In this document: one piece after another, positions 24,790 to 35,820 of the stretch
Position numbering within the stretch: position 1 is the first letter of the stretch
How the letters are laid out: each line of letters opens with the position of its first letter
NCBI GenBank assembly: GCA_963969595.1
Contig: OZ018416.1
Span: 6,216,065-6,280,064 of the forward strand
Direction of reading: 5' to 3'
From: Neckera pumila
Taxonomy: Eukaryota; Streptophyta; Bryopsida; Hypnales; Neckeraceae
Length of the DNA stretch: 64,000 bases
Made by a program: the position numbers and the translations under genes
The notes under the pieces: generated by a model
Database searches by the model: none
Told to the model about the DNA's origin: nothing
What the model saw: only the letters and a program-made list of their open reading frames with translations

Positions 24790-26505
24790 GAAGAGCATTT
24801 TGGATAATTTTTGTTGGTTATGGGATAATCTACTAACTCTTTTAGACAGATCACTTCAAAAATCCGTAACAAATTCAAACTTTGTTTGAAAACTATAATC
24901 TCAATTGCTCTCACTATTTCTCACACTTGTCTTCATGTGGAGATTTTTTTTTAAACTTCAGCAATGGCATGAGGGTAGACTCCAAATTTTGACCACAATG
25001 GGCTGGTTTATCTTATATGGCAACATTTTGTACATGACAGTCATAGAGCATATGCTAAACATGGTTTCTGAAAAAATCCCCTTTGTGGGAAGACAGAAGT
25101 CACTGGATGCTCAAAACACATCAATATGACACAACAAAAATCCATCTTATTTAGAGCAAATATTGTAAGCAATAGAAAACTAACTCAAGAGGTGATTGAC
25201 CTACATCTTGCTAAGTATGTGTTTGACAAAAAAAAAGCATTCAAGAAGAAGTGCACAAATACAACCACCATTTTCTATATTCATTGAATAGACGTTGACA
25301 CCTAAAATCATCTCATGATTTCAAAAATTATTCATCAATGTCAATGTCCACAATGTGACAATTGAAACTAACACAACACACATTGAAGAGTTTATGAAGT
25401 GGATCAATAACTCTAAGTTCAATGAGCTTGATCAAATCGGCAGCTATATGAGCCTTAATGATGTTTCATAAAATATTAACATTGAATAAGTCATCATCAA
25501 CAATGCTTTGGCTAGAATTATTGACCTACAATGCAAAGGAAATGGGCTTGTAGAGGTCATATCCATCTCTATGTTGGATTTTGGTTTATAATTGAAGCTC
25601 AAGCATTGGATTAGTGGATTGTGAAATTCAAATACACCTATTTAGAGAAATGCTTTAAGTCAACATTTTCACTGGCACTTGCTTGTGCAATCACCACCCA
25701 CAAGGTAGATAATGGTGAAGTGGGTTCTCGTTGAAATACCTTAGGTCCTAAAGCTGGGACTCACTTACATTTGCTTCTTTTTACCAGGTATCAGAGCAAA
25801 AGCATTAGAGAAAAACTAAACCTTCTAGAGGGCTGCTAGAATGTGACAAACCAAGCTATTAAAAGCTTGGTCTGTCAAACCAAGCTGATTGTTGCGGTGA
25901 GCAGTCAATTTTTGCGAATTCTTTTAAATTTTTTTATTTTTTATTTATTTTTTAAGCTTTCATGCACAAGTACAAGAAAATTCTTCTTAAAAATAATATC
26001 TTATGATTATTTAAGTAAACCATTACAATGTTAGTAATAAACGCTATTATTTTATTAGACGGACACATACAAATCTTATATGATTTGAATCATTTGATAC
26101 TCTAGATAAGACGTTTGTTTAAATTCTCTTGCAGATGTAATTAAGCCTTGATCTGATCAACGGGTTTTTTTTGGGTGAAATTTCGCACTTATCAGACTGT
26201 TTCAGCCTGTCGAACGCCCTCCCTCCAGATTTGATTTGCTCCAGTAGTTTGGAGACTTCTGGCGACACTTGTCCAAAAAAACAACACTGGATCTGATTAC
26301 CAAAGCTCATCATCCATTAGGATGAGATTTAATGTCTGAGCTAATTTAGGAGTTTATCAAGCCTTTAAAGCTAACTGCCATTTAAAGAAGGCCAAAAATA
26401 AAGTTTATACATGCCATTTGATCCCAGCCCTTGATGCTTGGGCAACTGAAAGATGGGCTTAAATTAAGTAACGGCCAGCTGGTATATCTCACGGCCTTGA
26501 GAGAG
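24790..26505. other. Intergenic region around the decayed coding remnant
   Basis: Apart from the remnant at 25331-25588, nothing is supported. A small palindromic cluster near 25850-25885 (aaccaagct, agcttggt) is noted. Open frames at 24905-25129 and 26119-26313 have no supporting features. Confidence 0.4.
25331..25588 (+). pseudogene. Decayed protein-coding remnant, unidentified
   Basis: One frame reads protein-like sequence (about residues FINVNVHNVTIETNT, then EEFMKWINNSKFNEL, then NNALARIIDLQCKGNG). It is broken by two in-frame TAA codons and ends at a third. Codon and residue composition are more coding-like than the flanks. The family was not recognised; a transposon-encoded or captured host protein are both possible. 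It may extend upstream to about 25150 with frame changes. Confidence 0.3.
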
Positions 26506-27012
26506 TTAGACCATCTGCAATGCTGTCACGGTACATGGCCCAGTATTGGTATAGCTAACTTTTGAATGCTAGACAATTAGAATTTGAAAATTGTCTTACT
26601 GGAAGCACAACGGAAAGAACATGGAGAAGGAACAAAAAAAATATCAAACTAGACATTGGACAAGTACTTTAAAAGCAAGGTACAAATCTGAAATTATAGA
26701 GGTCCTAGCAAATCACGGTTACCAAAGCAACATTTGGCCATTGACCCTCTAAAAATCATCAAATGTGGAGGGTCAATGGTCAAATGTTGCTTTGGTAACC
26801 GTGATTTGCTAGGACCTCTATAATTTCAGATTTGTACCTCGCTTTTGAAGTACTTGTCCAATGCCTAGTTTGAATATTTTTTTTGTTCCTTCTCCAAGTT
26901 CTTTCCAATGCACTTCTAATAAGACAATTTTCAAATTCTAATTGTTTAGCATTCAAAAGTTAGCTATACCGACACTGGGCCATGTACCGTGACTGCACTG
27001 CAGATGGTCTTA
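26506..27012. mobile_element. Foldback MITE with 241-bp arms and TTA target duplication
   Basis: The element proper is 26509-27009 (501 bp). The arms 26509-26749 and 26768-27009 are inverted copies differing at under 20 positions by eye, with an 18-bp loop. Termini are GACCATCTGCA on both sides. TTA flanks both ends (26506-26508 and 27010-27012), a 3-bp duplication typical of PIF/Harbinger (Tourist-like) MITEs. It has no coding capacity. If transcribed it would form one long hairpin RNA. Confidence 0.88.
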
Positions 27013-27566
27013 CTGTACATTCCAGAAAGCAGCCCGATTCACATTAGACGGCACCTAAAAATGGTGGCGATTTAATGCAAAAGTAATTAATGAAGAATTA
27101 CTGTGGAAGCCAGCATCTGGCTAAGAGAAATAGACTGCAAGTGCTCTTCTGAAGTTGTAAGCTTGTGCAAACTTCCTTCTATTCTGTTGCTCATCCTCTG
27201 CAAAAAACTATCTATGCACAAGGATTACACTCTCTTCTTGGTGATACTTCCTAAACAATGCGGGAACAGCAAACATGGAGTCTTCACAGCAAGCCAGTAG
27301 CAGCCAGGTTTACAAGAAGTTCTTTGTGAATGTTGTAGAATGATGGTGTGCTTTACATGTATTTTTCTTCCTCTCTTTGTGAAAGCTATAGCATGCTGCT
27401 AGTGGACTAAAGACACCTCGTACAATCCTCACTAACATTACATTGGGTTGTCATGTTCTTGGGACGGGTACAGGTGAGGTCCACTGCCTCTTGGAGATGG
27501 ATAAAAATGGCGTTTTGACTCCCCATATGTTCTACTTTTCTTGTTTATGCTTGTGTATTTGGACTC

Positions 27567-28138
27567 TTAGGGCTGCTTTACACCAAGAAGCCGGGCCAAT
27601 TCTCCTTCAAGCCAATTGCACAAAATTTCAGTCCCTTTTGGGCTGGAGGCCAGCTTCAACTTCCCATTAGAATAAGATTATAATGGGGGCCAATTTTCCC
27701 ATATGTAAAGGCCTTAAGGCCAAGAAGCCGGGCCGATTCAATAAAACCTACAAAAGAAAGAGAGAGGGGCTGAAATTTTCAGGGCCACTTTATACCTAGA
27801 GGCCGGTCCTAATCCCCTTGAGGCCGATTGCACAAAATCCAATGGTAATGATTAGTTGAAAAAAATAGTTTTTTATTAAAACAATTTTTTTAATTGAAAT
27901 CTGACATTGGCCCCAAGGCCAAGAATTGGCCTCTCATTTTTGGTGCACCCAATTCAACAAGCTCGGGCCATGTCAGATCATGTCTTTTTTGAATGAAAAA
28001 TTCAATTCACCAAATTGGCCCAACCTCTTGGTGTAAAGGGGTTGGGGCTAATTTGAGCCTTTTGTCCAATCAGAAGTCAGGATTCTTAGCCTCTGACACA
28101 GGAAATTGGTCCGACCTCTTGGTGTAAAGCGGCCCTTA
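27567..28138. mobile_element. MITE with GGGC-type termini and TTA target duplication
   Basis: The element is 27570-28135 (566 bp). The left terminus is GGGCTGCTTTACACCAAGAA. The right terminus, reverse complemented, is GGGCCGCTTTACACCAAGAG. TTA flanks both ends. A second, inner pair of similar repeats (about 27780 'gggccactttatacctagag' and about 28015-28040 'cctcttggtgtaaagg') suggests a nested or composite copy. Termini and 3-bp TTA duplication fit PIF/Harbinger (Tourist-like) MITEs. Confidence 0.8.
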
Positions 28139-29984
28139 TAGTAGACTTTGATTTACATTTGAACTCCAAATCCATACATGTTCTTTTATACTTTGTGATA
28201 GAAAAATGTTGTGAAGCTTCTCTCTAGGTTTCATTAGCTAAGTGCACACAGATAGACTTTCTTGTGACATTGTGACTCGAGGAAAAAAATAGGGTGTGTA
28301 GTTTTCACTCCTAGTGTGTGCTGTCAAATAAATGGAGTAGAAGTCTCCATTTCACTTGGTGCAGGAAAGGCAAAAATAATGAGAGTCTTTACTCTAATTG
28401 TCTCCAAAGGAGAATCATTATACTATGAGTGTATGTAGACAAAAGTCTGAAACATTAGGGAAGGATAATGTGGTCAAGATACTGGGTTTTTTTTACTGAG
28501 AAAATAGGAAGTTTCAGATACTTCTAAGAATTGAAACTATATGTTTGGGAAGGAACAGAACAGTGCCCTAATAAGGGATGTACCAGAAACCAATTTTTTT
28601 TTTTTTTTTTAATAATTTTTTATTTGAAATTTTTGGTTCCTGCGCCACTGCTACTGCAGTTTCAGCTGGCAAGAAATAGGGGGAAAACAATTTTTTCAGC
28701 AAAAAAAGCACAAATTTTAAGGTACCTCGGAGGGCCGTGAAGTAGCCCTCCGGAGGCCTGAAATTTCCTCTAATGGCATATCATGCTTTTTTATTAGCTA
28801 CTTGTAGATGACTTTAACTCTGTTTAGAATAACATTGACTACAATTGTTTTTTAATTATTGAATGACTCAAAAATTTGATTTACACCATATAGTATATAG
28901 TACAATTTTGTACAATATAGTATATACATAAGCCATAATAGTGGACATTTAATGTAGGCAAAATAAATTAAAAAGTTCCACAAAAAATTCAATATCCAAA
29001 AAAAATGGATATTGAATGGATATTGATATGGACATATGCACAAAGCTTTCACCTCGTAGAAATATTTCCTATGATTGCTATAAGTGCACTTTCTATGACA
29101 ATGAATTCAAACAACTCTTTTGTCTCTAGCATTGGATTGTTTTCTCATCCATCCAAATGTCATATGAAAAGACAACAAAAACAAAAACTACCTCTTTCCA
29201 AAACAAGACACATCTTTAGAGCTCTAGAATTCCATTTCCACTACGATTACAATAAAAAATAATACATTCTTCATATTCAAAATGTCCCATTCAAAATCTA
29301 TAATGACATATGCTCACAAAATTACAATGACATATACTATTTCAATTTCACATTCACAAAAAACCCTTGCAAAATTTCAAATTTCAAATTCACCTTCAAA
29401 TCCAAAGCTATAAGATCAACACTTTAACTCTTTTTTCTAATCACTTGATTATAAGTGAACACTTTCATCCTTCATCATTCTTAAATATATATCACTATGG
29501 ATTGGCTACACTATAGATGCATTCTTCCACCACATTTTATTGAATGGTCATAGCAATTGTTAATTTCTAAGCATCTATTTTTATTGGCCCAATGTCAAAG
29601 GTTTCATGCACACTCCAAAGGGCTCATTCATGGCTAGAACACTTTATACAATCATATGGACAACTAGACCTAACATATGACAAAGCAATACTTAATTTCA
29701 CTCAAATCAAATGCTTGGTAGACAATGCAGTGCATGTTATTGCCATATGAGAATCACCCCATGAATATGTATATGAAGATGCATTAAAAATACTTATGAA
29801 TATATATAGATCCTAAAAATTGATGTACCAAAATTACATAGAATTATTTGGCTCACAAGCGGTATACAATAGTATGGACCACACTCCTTGGCTATTTTAT
29901 TTTTATTAATATGTGCAAAGTTCTTCATCAATTTAGGTGACATAAAGTATGGCCTTGAGCATGTGAACTGTATATTTGTAAATA
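28139..29984. other. AT-rich intergenic region
   Basis: No gene is supported. The stretch 28560-28785 contains a T run and ends with 'ggcctgaaatttcctctaatg', similar to the end of the MITE at 16335-16615, so it may be a degraded relative. The short open frame at 29005-29262 lacks supporting signals. Confidence 0.4.
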
Positions 29985-30097
29985 TTATTGATTAAATTAG
30001 CCCTTTTCAAATCTGAAATCCTTTAACTTTTAGAATATAATTGGAGTTTTTTATGAAATAAATTTTGAGTGAAGGATCTTGATCACCTTCAATAAAA
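29985..30097 (+). repeat. 113-bp direct repeat, left copy
   Basis: Identical to 31575-31687 except for one base (g against a near 30045). The copies are 1590 bp apart in the same orientation, and their flanks do not match. It does not begin TG or end CA, so LTRs are not indicated. Confidence 0.9.
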
Positions 30098-30384
30098 GTG
30101 TTTTGAAAAGTGTACTTTATCCAATCAATATTCTTTGAGAAAACCTCTAGAGAATTTGTAAAACATATTATGTGATTTAAAAAAGTGTGTAAAATATATT
30201 AATCTTGAAAGGGCAAGACCTATCACTAAGGTACTTTGCTAAAAAAATCTTATTTTTGGACCAATAGGTGCATTCTTCATTTCTATAATAATCTAGAAAG
30301 TCATCCATTAGCCACTTTTGGCCTCTGTATCCTTCTAGGATTTAGGAAGAAAATGTAAAAATACTCTACAAGAATCAATGGAAT

Positions 30385-30625
30385 AGATGTTTTGAAACAT
30401 CACCTATTACCATATTAGTGTGCCATATGCTGTTGCCATAGTTAAAATAAAAGTAAAAGTTACAAAATAATCCAAAGTTCATAACTTTTACATCGTTAGT
30501 TGAATTGCTACAAAACAAAGCCCATGCATCCCTCTTTACATAGATCTTTCTAATGGTACCAAGCATGCAACCGGGGGACATACAAGCCAAGAGATCTCAT
30601 AGGACACACTAGTGTGCCCTGTGTC
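30385..30625 (-). repeat. Degraded relative of the foldback arm at 30.7-31.3 kb
   Basis: Blocks such as 'ggtaccaagcatgc' followed by 'ccgggggac', preceded by 'ctttctaatggt', match the left arm of the neighbouring foldback (30900-30950) with many differences. The outer sequence 'actaaaatcaaagg' near 30632 joins the two. It is probably an older solo arm of the same family. Confidence 0.45.
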
Positions 30626-30659
30626 GTTGCCACAACTAAAATCAAAGGAAAAGTAATTT

Positions 30660-31322
30660 TCTAACTCTTGGTTCCACTCCCAGTTCCACTCCTAGAAGCA
30701 AGAACGCCACCAAAATCAAAGCAAAAGTAATTTTCTAACTCCCGGTTCTACTCCCAGTTCCACTCCCAGAAGCAAGAACGCCACCAAAATCAAAGTAAAA
30801 GTAATTTTCTAATTTTTTAATCAATAAATACTTTGAAATTCAATAACTTTTGCACCACCGCTCCAAACGCATGAAACCAAGCCGGTGCACCCCTCCTTGG
30901 TGAGAGCTTTCTGACGGTACCAAGCATGCGGCCGGGGGACGCACGGTCAGGAAGTTGTCCACGCTGTTGAGTTTGTTTGTTTGTTTGTTTGTTTGTTTGT
31001 TTGTTTGTTTTGTTTTGTTTTGTTTGTAGCGTGGACAACTTCTTGACCGTGCGTCCCCCGGCCGCGTGCTTGGTATCGTCAGAAAGCTCTCGCCGATGAG
31101 GGGTGCACCGGCTTGGTTTCGTGGCGTTTGGAGCGGTGGTGCAAAAGTAATTGAATTTCAAAGTATGTATTGATTAAAAAATTAGAAAATTACTTTTACT
31201 TTGATTTTGGTGGCGTTCTTGCTACTGGGAGTGGAACCGAGAGTTAGAAAATTGCTTTTACTTTGATTTTGGTGGCGTTCTTGCTTCTGGGAATGGAACT
31301 GGGAGTGGAACCAGGAGTTATT
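30660..31322. mobile_element. Foldback element with about 300-bp arms and a (GTTT)n loop
   Basis: The left arm (about 30660-30965) and right arm (31028 to about 31322) are inverted copies. The 62-bp loop is mostly GTTT tandem repeat. Each arm holds a GC-rich inner part (gcggccgggggacgcac, then gttgtccacgct) and an outer part in which a block of about 65 bp is tandemly duplicated ('agaagcaagaacgccaccaa' occurs twice in the left arm). Relatives lie at 30385-30625 and about 37615-37850. There is no target duplication or coding content. Confidence 0.8.
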
Positions 31323-31574
31323 GTATATTCTGAAGTTTTAATATAAATTTTTAACTAGCAGAAATCATTTTTAAGAGTGTTTTTGTCTACTACTCTAAAT
31401 CACCACTCTACAAATGCTAATTGTCTTTGAATCCCTTTTTCTAAACATTTAAGTATGATATGCACAATATAATTTCTAATACACGATGGAAAAATATGAA
31501 AAATATGAATAAAAGAAAAAAAAGCATATCTAAATCAGGATGAAAATTGGGCCAGCGGCACAGGGCCACTCTAG

Positions 31575-31687
31575 TTATTGATTAAATTAGCCCTTTTCAA
31601 ATCTGAAATCCTTTAACTTTTAGAATATAATTGGAATTTTTTATGAAATAAATTTTGAGTGAAGGATCTTGATCACCTTCAATAAAA
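31575..31687 (+). repeat. 113-bp direct repeat, right copy
   Basis: Near-identical partner of 29985-30097 (one mismatch). Together the two copies bracket the GTTT-loop foldback and its relative, so the 1.6-kb interval between them may have been added within, or duplicated together with, a 113-bp segment. Confidence 0.9.
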
Positions 31688-31984
31688 TGGCTTAAAATCC
31701 AAAAGTCATGTCTAATCCTCTAACCTTGATTTCATTACATAAACCGCCTCCTTAAGTTTGTAGTTGTTAAAGGATTAAGGATAGAATTCTTTTTCCTAAA
31801 TCCTTTAAAGTCTAAAAGCTGTTTTAAAAATCATTCATGGTTCTAGTTTATCCCTTGAATCGCCTTCTTAAATTTGGAGCCCCCAAATTGAATAATGAAA
31901 AAATAAAAATAAAAATAAAAACAAAAGCTTTTGAAGTCCATAAACAATAGCCTTTCCTTACAACCAATGTTTTTGGCGGGGGCG

Positions 31985-32265
31985 AAATAGTGCCGGACTG
32001 CACCAGAAAAAAATAAATTGGTTATATAATGGCAACAAATTGTGAAGTTTTTGACCATAAGAGTTCAAATTAAAAAAATCTTGGATGAAATTCCTAAATT
32101 ATGGATGAAAACAGAATTATGGACATGTGATAAGAGTATATGCAAAATTGATATTTTCTATCCAACATGTGGATGAATGTTGAAATTTGGAGCACCACTG
32201 TAACATTTTATATCACCACTTTGGCACTTCATAAAAAATGAAAAAAAAAATTCCCTGTTTATAAC
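31985..32265. repeat. Solo arm related to the foldback at 20.2-20.8 kb
   Basis: Shares the order of blocks seen in the right arm at 20562-20825: 'gcaccagaaaaa', 'ttggatgaaatt', 'tggatgaaaac', 'gtggatgaatgttg', 'tttggagcaccac', 'taacattttatatc', and a final stretch close to 'ggcacttc' then A-rich DNA. The opposite arm is absent. It probably represents a deleted or solo copy. Confidence 0.6.
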
Positions 32266-32344
32266 CAATTTGATGAAACCGAGGTAAATAACATATTTGT
32301 ACATTGAGACCTTAACAAGAAAAAAATCAGACTTCAAAAGGCTA

Positions 32345-32545
32345 AAAAAACTACACCTTAAATTGCATGCTTCCTAAAATCACACACTGGATATTCTTGC
32401 CTAAAATTTACTTCCACTATTCATATGACTCTGATCACTTTTTAGGTACACTTATTTTCAGCACTTTGAAAATTTGTAGTTTATTCACATATGTCCAAAA
32501 AATGCATTCTAAGAGACTCTAAAATCTCATTTTGACTACCAATGG
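32345..32545 (-). repeat. Dispersed repeat, inverted copy
   Basis: Matches 42340-42555 in reverse and 47945-48185 in the same orientation, through 'ttgcctaaaattta', 'acacttattttcagcac' and 'tccaaaaaatgcattctaag'. Degraded ends. Confidence 0.55.
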
Positions 32546-32605
32546 GACTCCACAAATTTGTTTTCAATATAATAGTGAAAACCATGCTAAATCATGCTAA
32601 ATTGT

Positions 32606-33458
32606 TTAACCCTTAAAGGTCCACGCATCCAAAAAGTGGATGCGCCTTGGTCAACCTCGATTATAACTTTCAAAACAACTATTTCTAGAATTTGATTTAA
32701 ACAAAGAAAATGGAGCTTGACAAGTTTTGTTTCTGTTCCATTTCAAATTTTTGAAAAATGTCAAAACTAGAAAAAGTTATTGCAATTGAAAGCTCCATCT
32801 ATTAGAATCCAAATAATATACTACGATGTGTTTTTCATTCGTAATTTCTTTAAAAAAACATTATTTTATATTTAAACTATAAAATTAAATTTCTCATTCC
32901 ATCCTTCATTTCAAGTTAAGATTAATGATTTTTCTAATATAAATTATAATTTATATAATTTGATTTCTACCTTTAGCTGTAAAAAATCACAATAATTTGA
33001 TTTTTTCATCAAAATTATTGAAAAAAACAGCATAAATAGAAAATGCATTGTTTCACTAGCAAAAAATATCAAAATTTTATACAACTATTAAATAAAAGGA
33101 TAAATTTGTTTTAGTAGTTGAATTTGACTTCAAGGTCTTTGTTGTGGTTTTTTTGGGTGTTAAAAATAAAATAACCAATTGAAATTTTTTCACACTAATC
33201 TCTATTGCTACTTGTAACTCTTGAAAATTTTTCAAACCATTTGGATTGTTTTTGCTATTTTTACTTGTTTATGGTCAATTTTTGCAATAAAAACGATAAT
33301 AATTACAATTTTTCACGAAACAAATTAAAATTTTATATAAATTAGAATCTCAAGTGATAAAAATATAAGGTTGTTTTTTTAACACAATTTAAATGCTAAA
33401 TTTAACTCAGAGAGGAAGTTTGACCATTTCACAATGGATCAAGACGTTTAAGGGTTAA
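32606..33458. mobile_element. TTAA-flanked MITE (copy F)
   Basis: The left end is TTAACCCTTAAAGGTCC. The right end, reverse complemented, is TTAACCCTTAAACGTC. The interior is 845 bp and AT-rich, and differs from that of copies A-E. TTAA is present on both sides. Non-coding. Confidence 0.6.
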
Positions 33459-34304
33459 CTGTGCGATTTAAGGTGCAGTTACCTTAAGGATAAGTTCGTT
33501 GCTGCTTCTGGTGGTGTTGGAGTTTTCCCACATGAGTGGAGATGCCCTACCCAGAGTCTCCTTCCAAGAATGGCCATTTTCTTCTGTCAATGTTGCGCAT
33601 ACTCATGCTCTGCGTTCTCCTACACCCTAGAATCACGTCGCCCATTTCGCACCAAAACCCTCTCAAATCCATTTCATCTTTTAATTCGAAGTAAATCATG
33701 TTGTTTCTGTAAAGATTGCATTAAGAATTCCCGTTTTTTGAGAGTTTGCAGCAGATCCTTGACATGTACGAGGTCAGATGGGCGAAGTTGGATTCCCTTT
33801 TGCAGACTCCGAACGAACGTTTGTAGCGAAGGTTTGTAGAACGTTTGTAGCATTTTGATTTCAGAAATTTCACACATTTAGCCTCCACACACTTTCTCTT
33901 TCTAGAGATTGCCTGAGTTTCGTTTGACACTTGGAGCAGTAGCTGTTGCGACAATCAAAAAGCGACAACCACGGCACCAGATGTGTGAGGTTTGCGGAAG
34001 CCGTGGTGTGGATTCCATGTTCTGTTTTTTCAGCAAACCAAGAAGAAGCTGGGATAAACCCTAATGTGGGTTTCGTGATCTTGGGAGTCCAAGTATACGA
34101 TTTTGACATTCTTGGAGTGTTTGTACTTAAATTTTATTTTCTTAAGATGTCAAGGTGTTCAATCTATGGTGTGGGTTTTAGTGGCATCTCATGAGAAGAA
34201 GCAGGCAGGTATGGCGTCCTTCCTCGTGCCGCATAATTAGCTAGAATCTCGATTGGGCTCGAGAGGGAGACGGTCGAAGCGTAGTTAGGTTTTGATTGTG
34301 CTAG
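33459..34304 (+). promoter_or_regulatory. Probable promoter and 5' leader of the trihelix gene
   Basis: GC content rises from about 33480 onward. Reading frames in several phases overlap but none resembles a known protein. The chosen ATG at 34305 is the first that opens the conserved trihelix frame. A transcription start cannot be placed. Confidence 0.4.
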
Positions 34305-35820
34305 ATGGAGGGTGAGCGCGATGCAATTCTGATAGCAGAGGAGATGGAGGATTCTGTGCGCGAGAAGCTGTCTGTGTCCCCCAAGGCGAAGCGGATTGCC
34401 AGCCCCCGTTGGTCCAAACACGAAACCCTAGTCATGATCGAAGCGAAGCGGAAGCACGAGCTGGAGCTTCAGAAGACGAATGGTCTCAAAGGCAGACCAC
34501 AGCAGCTCACTGACTTCAACAAGTGGGACCTCGTGTCATCTTCGTGCCGTGCTGTAGGGATTGATCGTGACGGGAAGATGTGTCGGAAGAGATGGTTCAA
34601 CCTCCTCACGGAGTTCAAGAAGATTCGCGACTGGTGCAAAACCAACCGAGTGGAGGAGTTTTGGACCATGTCGGGAGACGAGAGGCGAGAGAAGAAATTG
34701 CCAACGGGGTTTGATCAAGAGGTTTATCAGGCGATGGAGTTTTTTGACCATCCCGGGGGATTGTTGCTGGATGGGGGGACGCGTGGGACTACTGCAACAG
34801 ATGATGGACTGTTTTCGGAAATTGATCAGGATGTCCAACCAGTGGAGGATTTTCAGCAGCTGGAGAATGGGGGGATGCCTCTACAAGCAAGGCCTTCGGA
34901 TCATGGGACCACCGGGAATGGGATCAGATTACCCCCTGTGGCACCCAAACCGCTGCTTCTCACAGGTATATACTTGTGTAACTTCAAAATCTTGGCGCCC
35001 AGTTCCTTTTTGTATTGAGCTTTGGTATGAATGATTCTATGCAGCAAGAGTTGATGTGAAATGCCTAGAGTCACATCAAGAACCGTGTAAATGATATATA
35101 TCCACTGAGGTTCATAGAGAAACTAGGCTACTCATATTGCAACAGTTATTGCAATATAGGTTATATTGCATCCACCACTCTGCTTGAGTTCTTCACCCCA
35201 AGTGGCTGTACTGTAGCTGTCTTTATTAGAAGGTGAAGGGTGCGCATTTTTCTGATTCAGCACGTTATTCATTCGACACTTTCAAATCGGACTGCAGCAG
35301 AGTGTCAAATGGGCTTCTAAATGCACTCGACATGTTGACATGTCCGAGTTGTCGAACCAGATTTGTAAATAGTACGAGAAACTCTCGGGATATACAGGGA
35401 TTGTGCAATTACAGAGTGTGAAATGGGAGGTGGGAATGTGGTCTCTTCGATCATGAATGTCTGTATTGCCAAAGAAAGAGACAGTTTTCTGATACATCTT
35501 GTTCGGCAGGAGTGTCACCAGCACGACCAAAGAATCTGAAGAAACGGAAGCATCCAATTGCACCGATTCATGAAGAAGCCGAACCAAAAGATCCCTACAT
35601 TTCCATGTTAGAAACCACCAGCAGAACCTTACAAGCCGCCTTCACGGAGAGTATGCAAGCCCAGATTAAGATGTACAGTCGCACTGTGCATGCTCAGATC
35701 GAGGCCCAGAAGCAAGAGAATGAGCTAGAGAGAGCCTTGCGCAAGGAACAGGGCGATAAGCTGATTGGAGTTTTGACCACATTAGTTGACACATTGTCTA
35801 AAATTGCTGAGAAATTGTAA
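34305..35820 (+). CDS. Trihelix (GT) transcription factor with C-terminal coiled coil
   Basis: Two exons, 34305-34965 and 35510-35820, joined in phase 1, give 972 nt or 323 residues. The intron is gtatat...cggcag. The trihelix DNA-binding domain spans about residues 34-112. It has the three diagnostic Trp residues (W36 in PRWSKHE, W74 in FNKWDLV, W97 in CRKRWFNLL) and the basic CRKRW segment of the third helix. Residues about 205-225 are Pro-rich. The C-terminal exon encodes a basic KNLKKRKH stretch, a plausible nuclear signal, then a long Gln/Glu-rich helix ending in IAEKL, likely for dimerisation. Length and layout resemble single-trihelix plant factors of the ASR3-like type. It is expected to bind DNA in the nucleus; the target genes are unknown. 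It is an isolated gene with its own leader. Confidence 0.85.

Noticed and set aside
29985..31687. LTR retrotransposon with 113-bp LTRs
   Set aside because: The repeats lack TG...CA ends, no primer-binding site or polypurine tract was seen, and the interior is a foldback element.
34536..34838. Open frames on the minus strand and in another plus frame across the trihelix gene
   Set aside because: They mirror the conserved trihelix coding frame and have no independent support.
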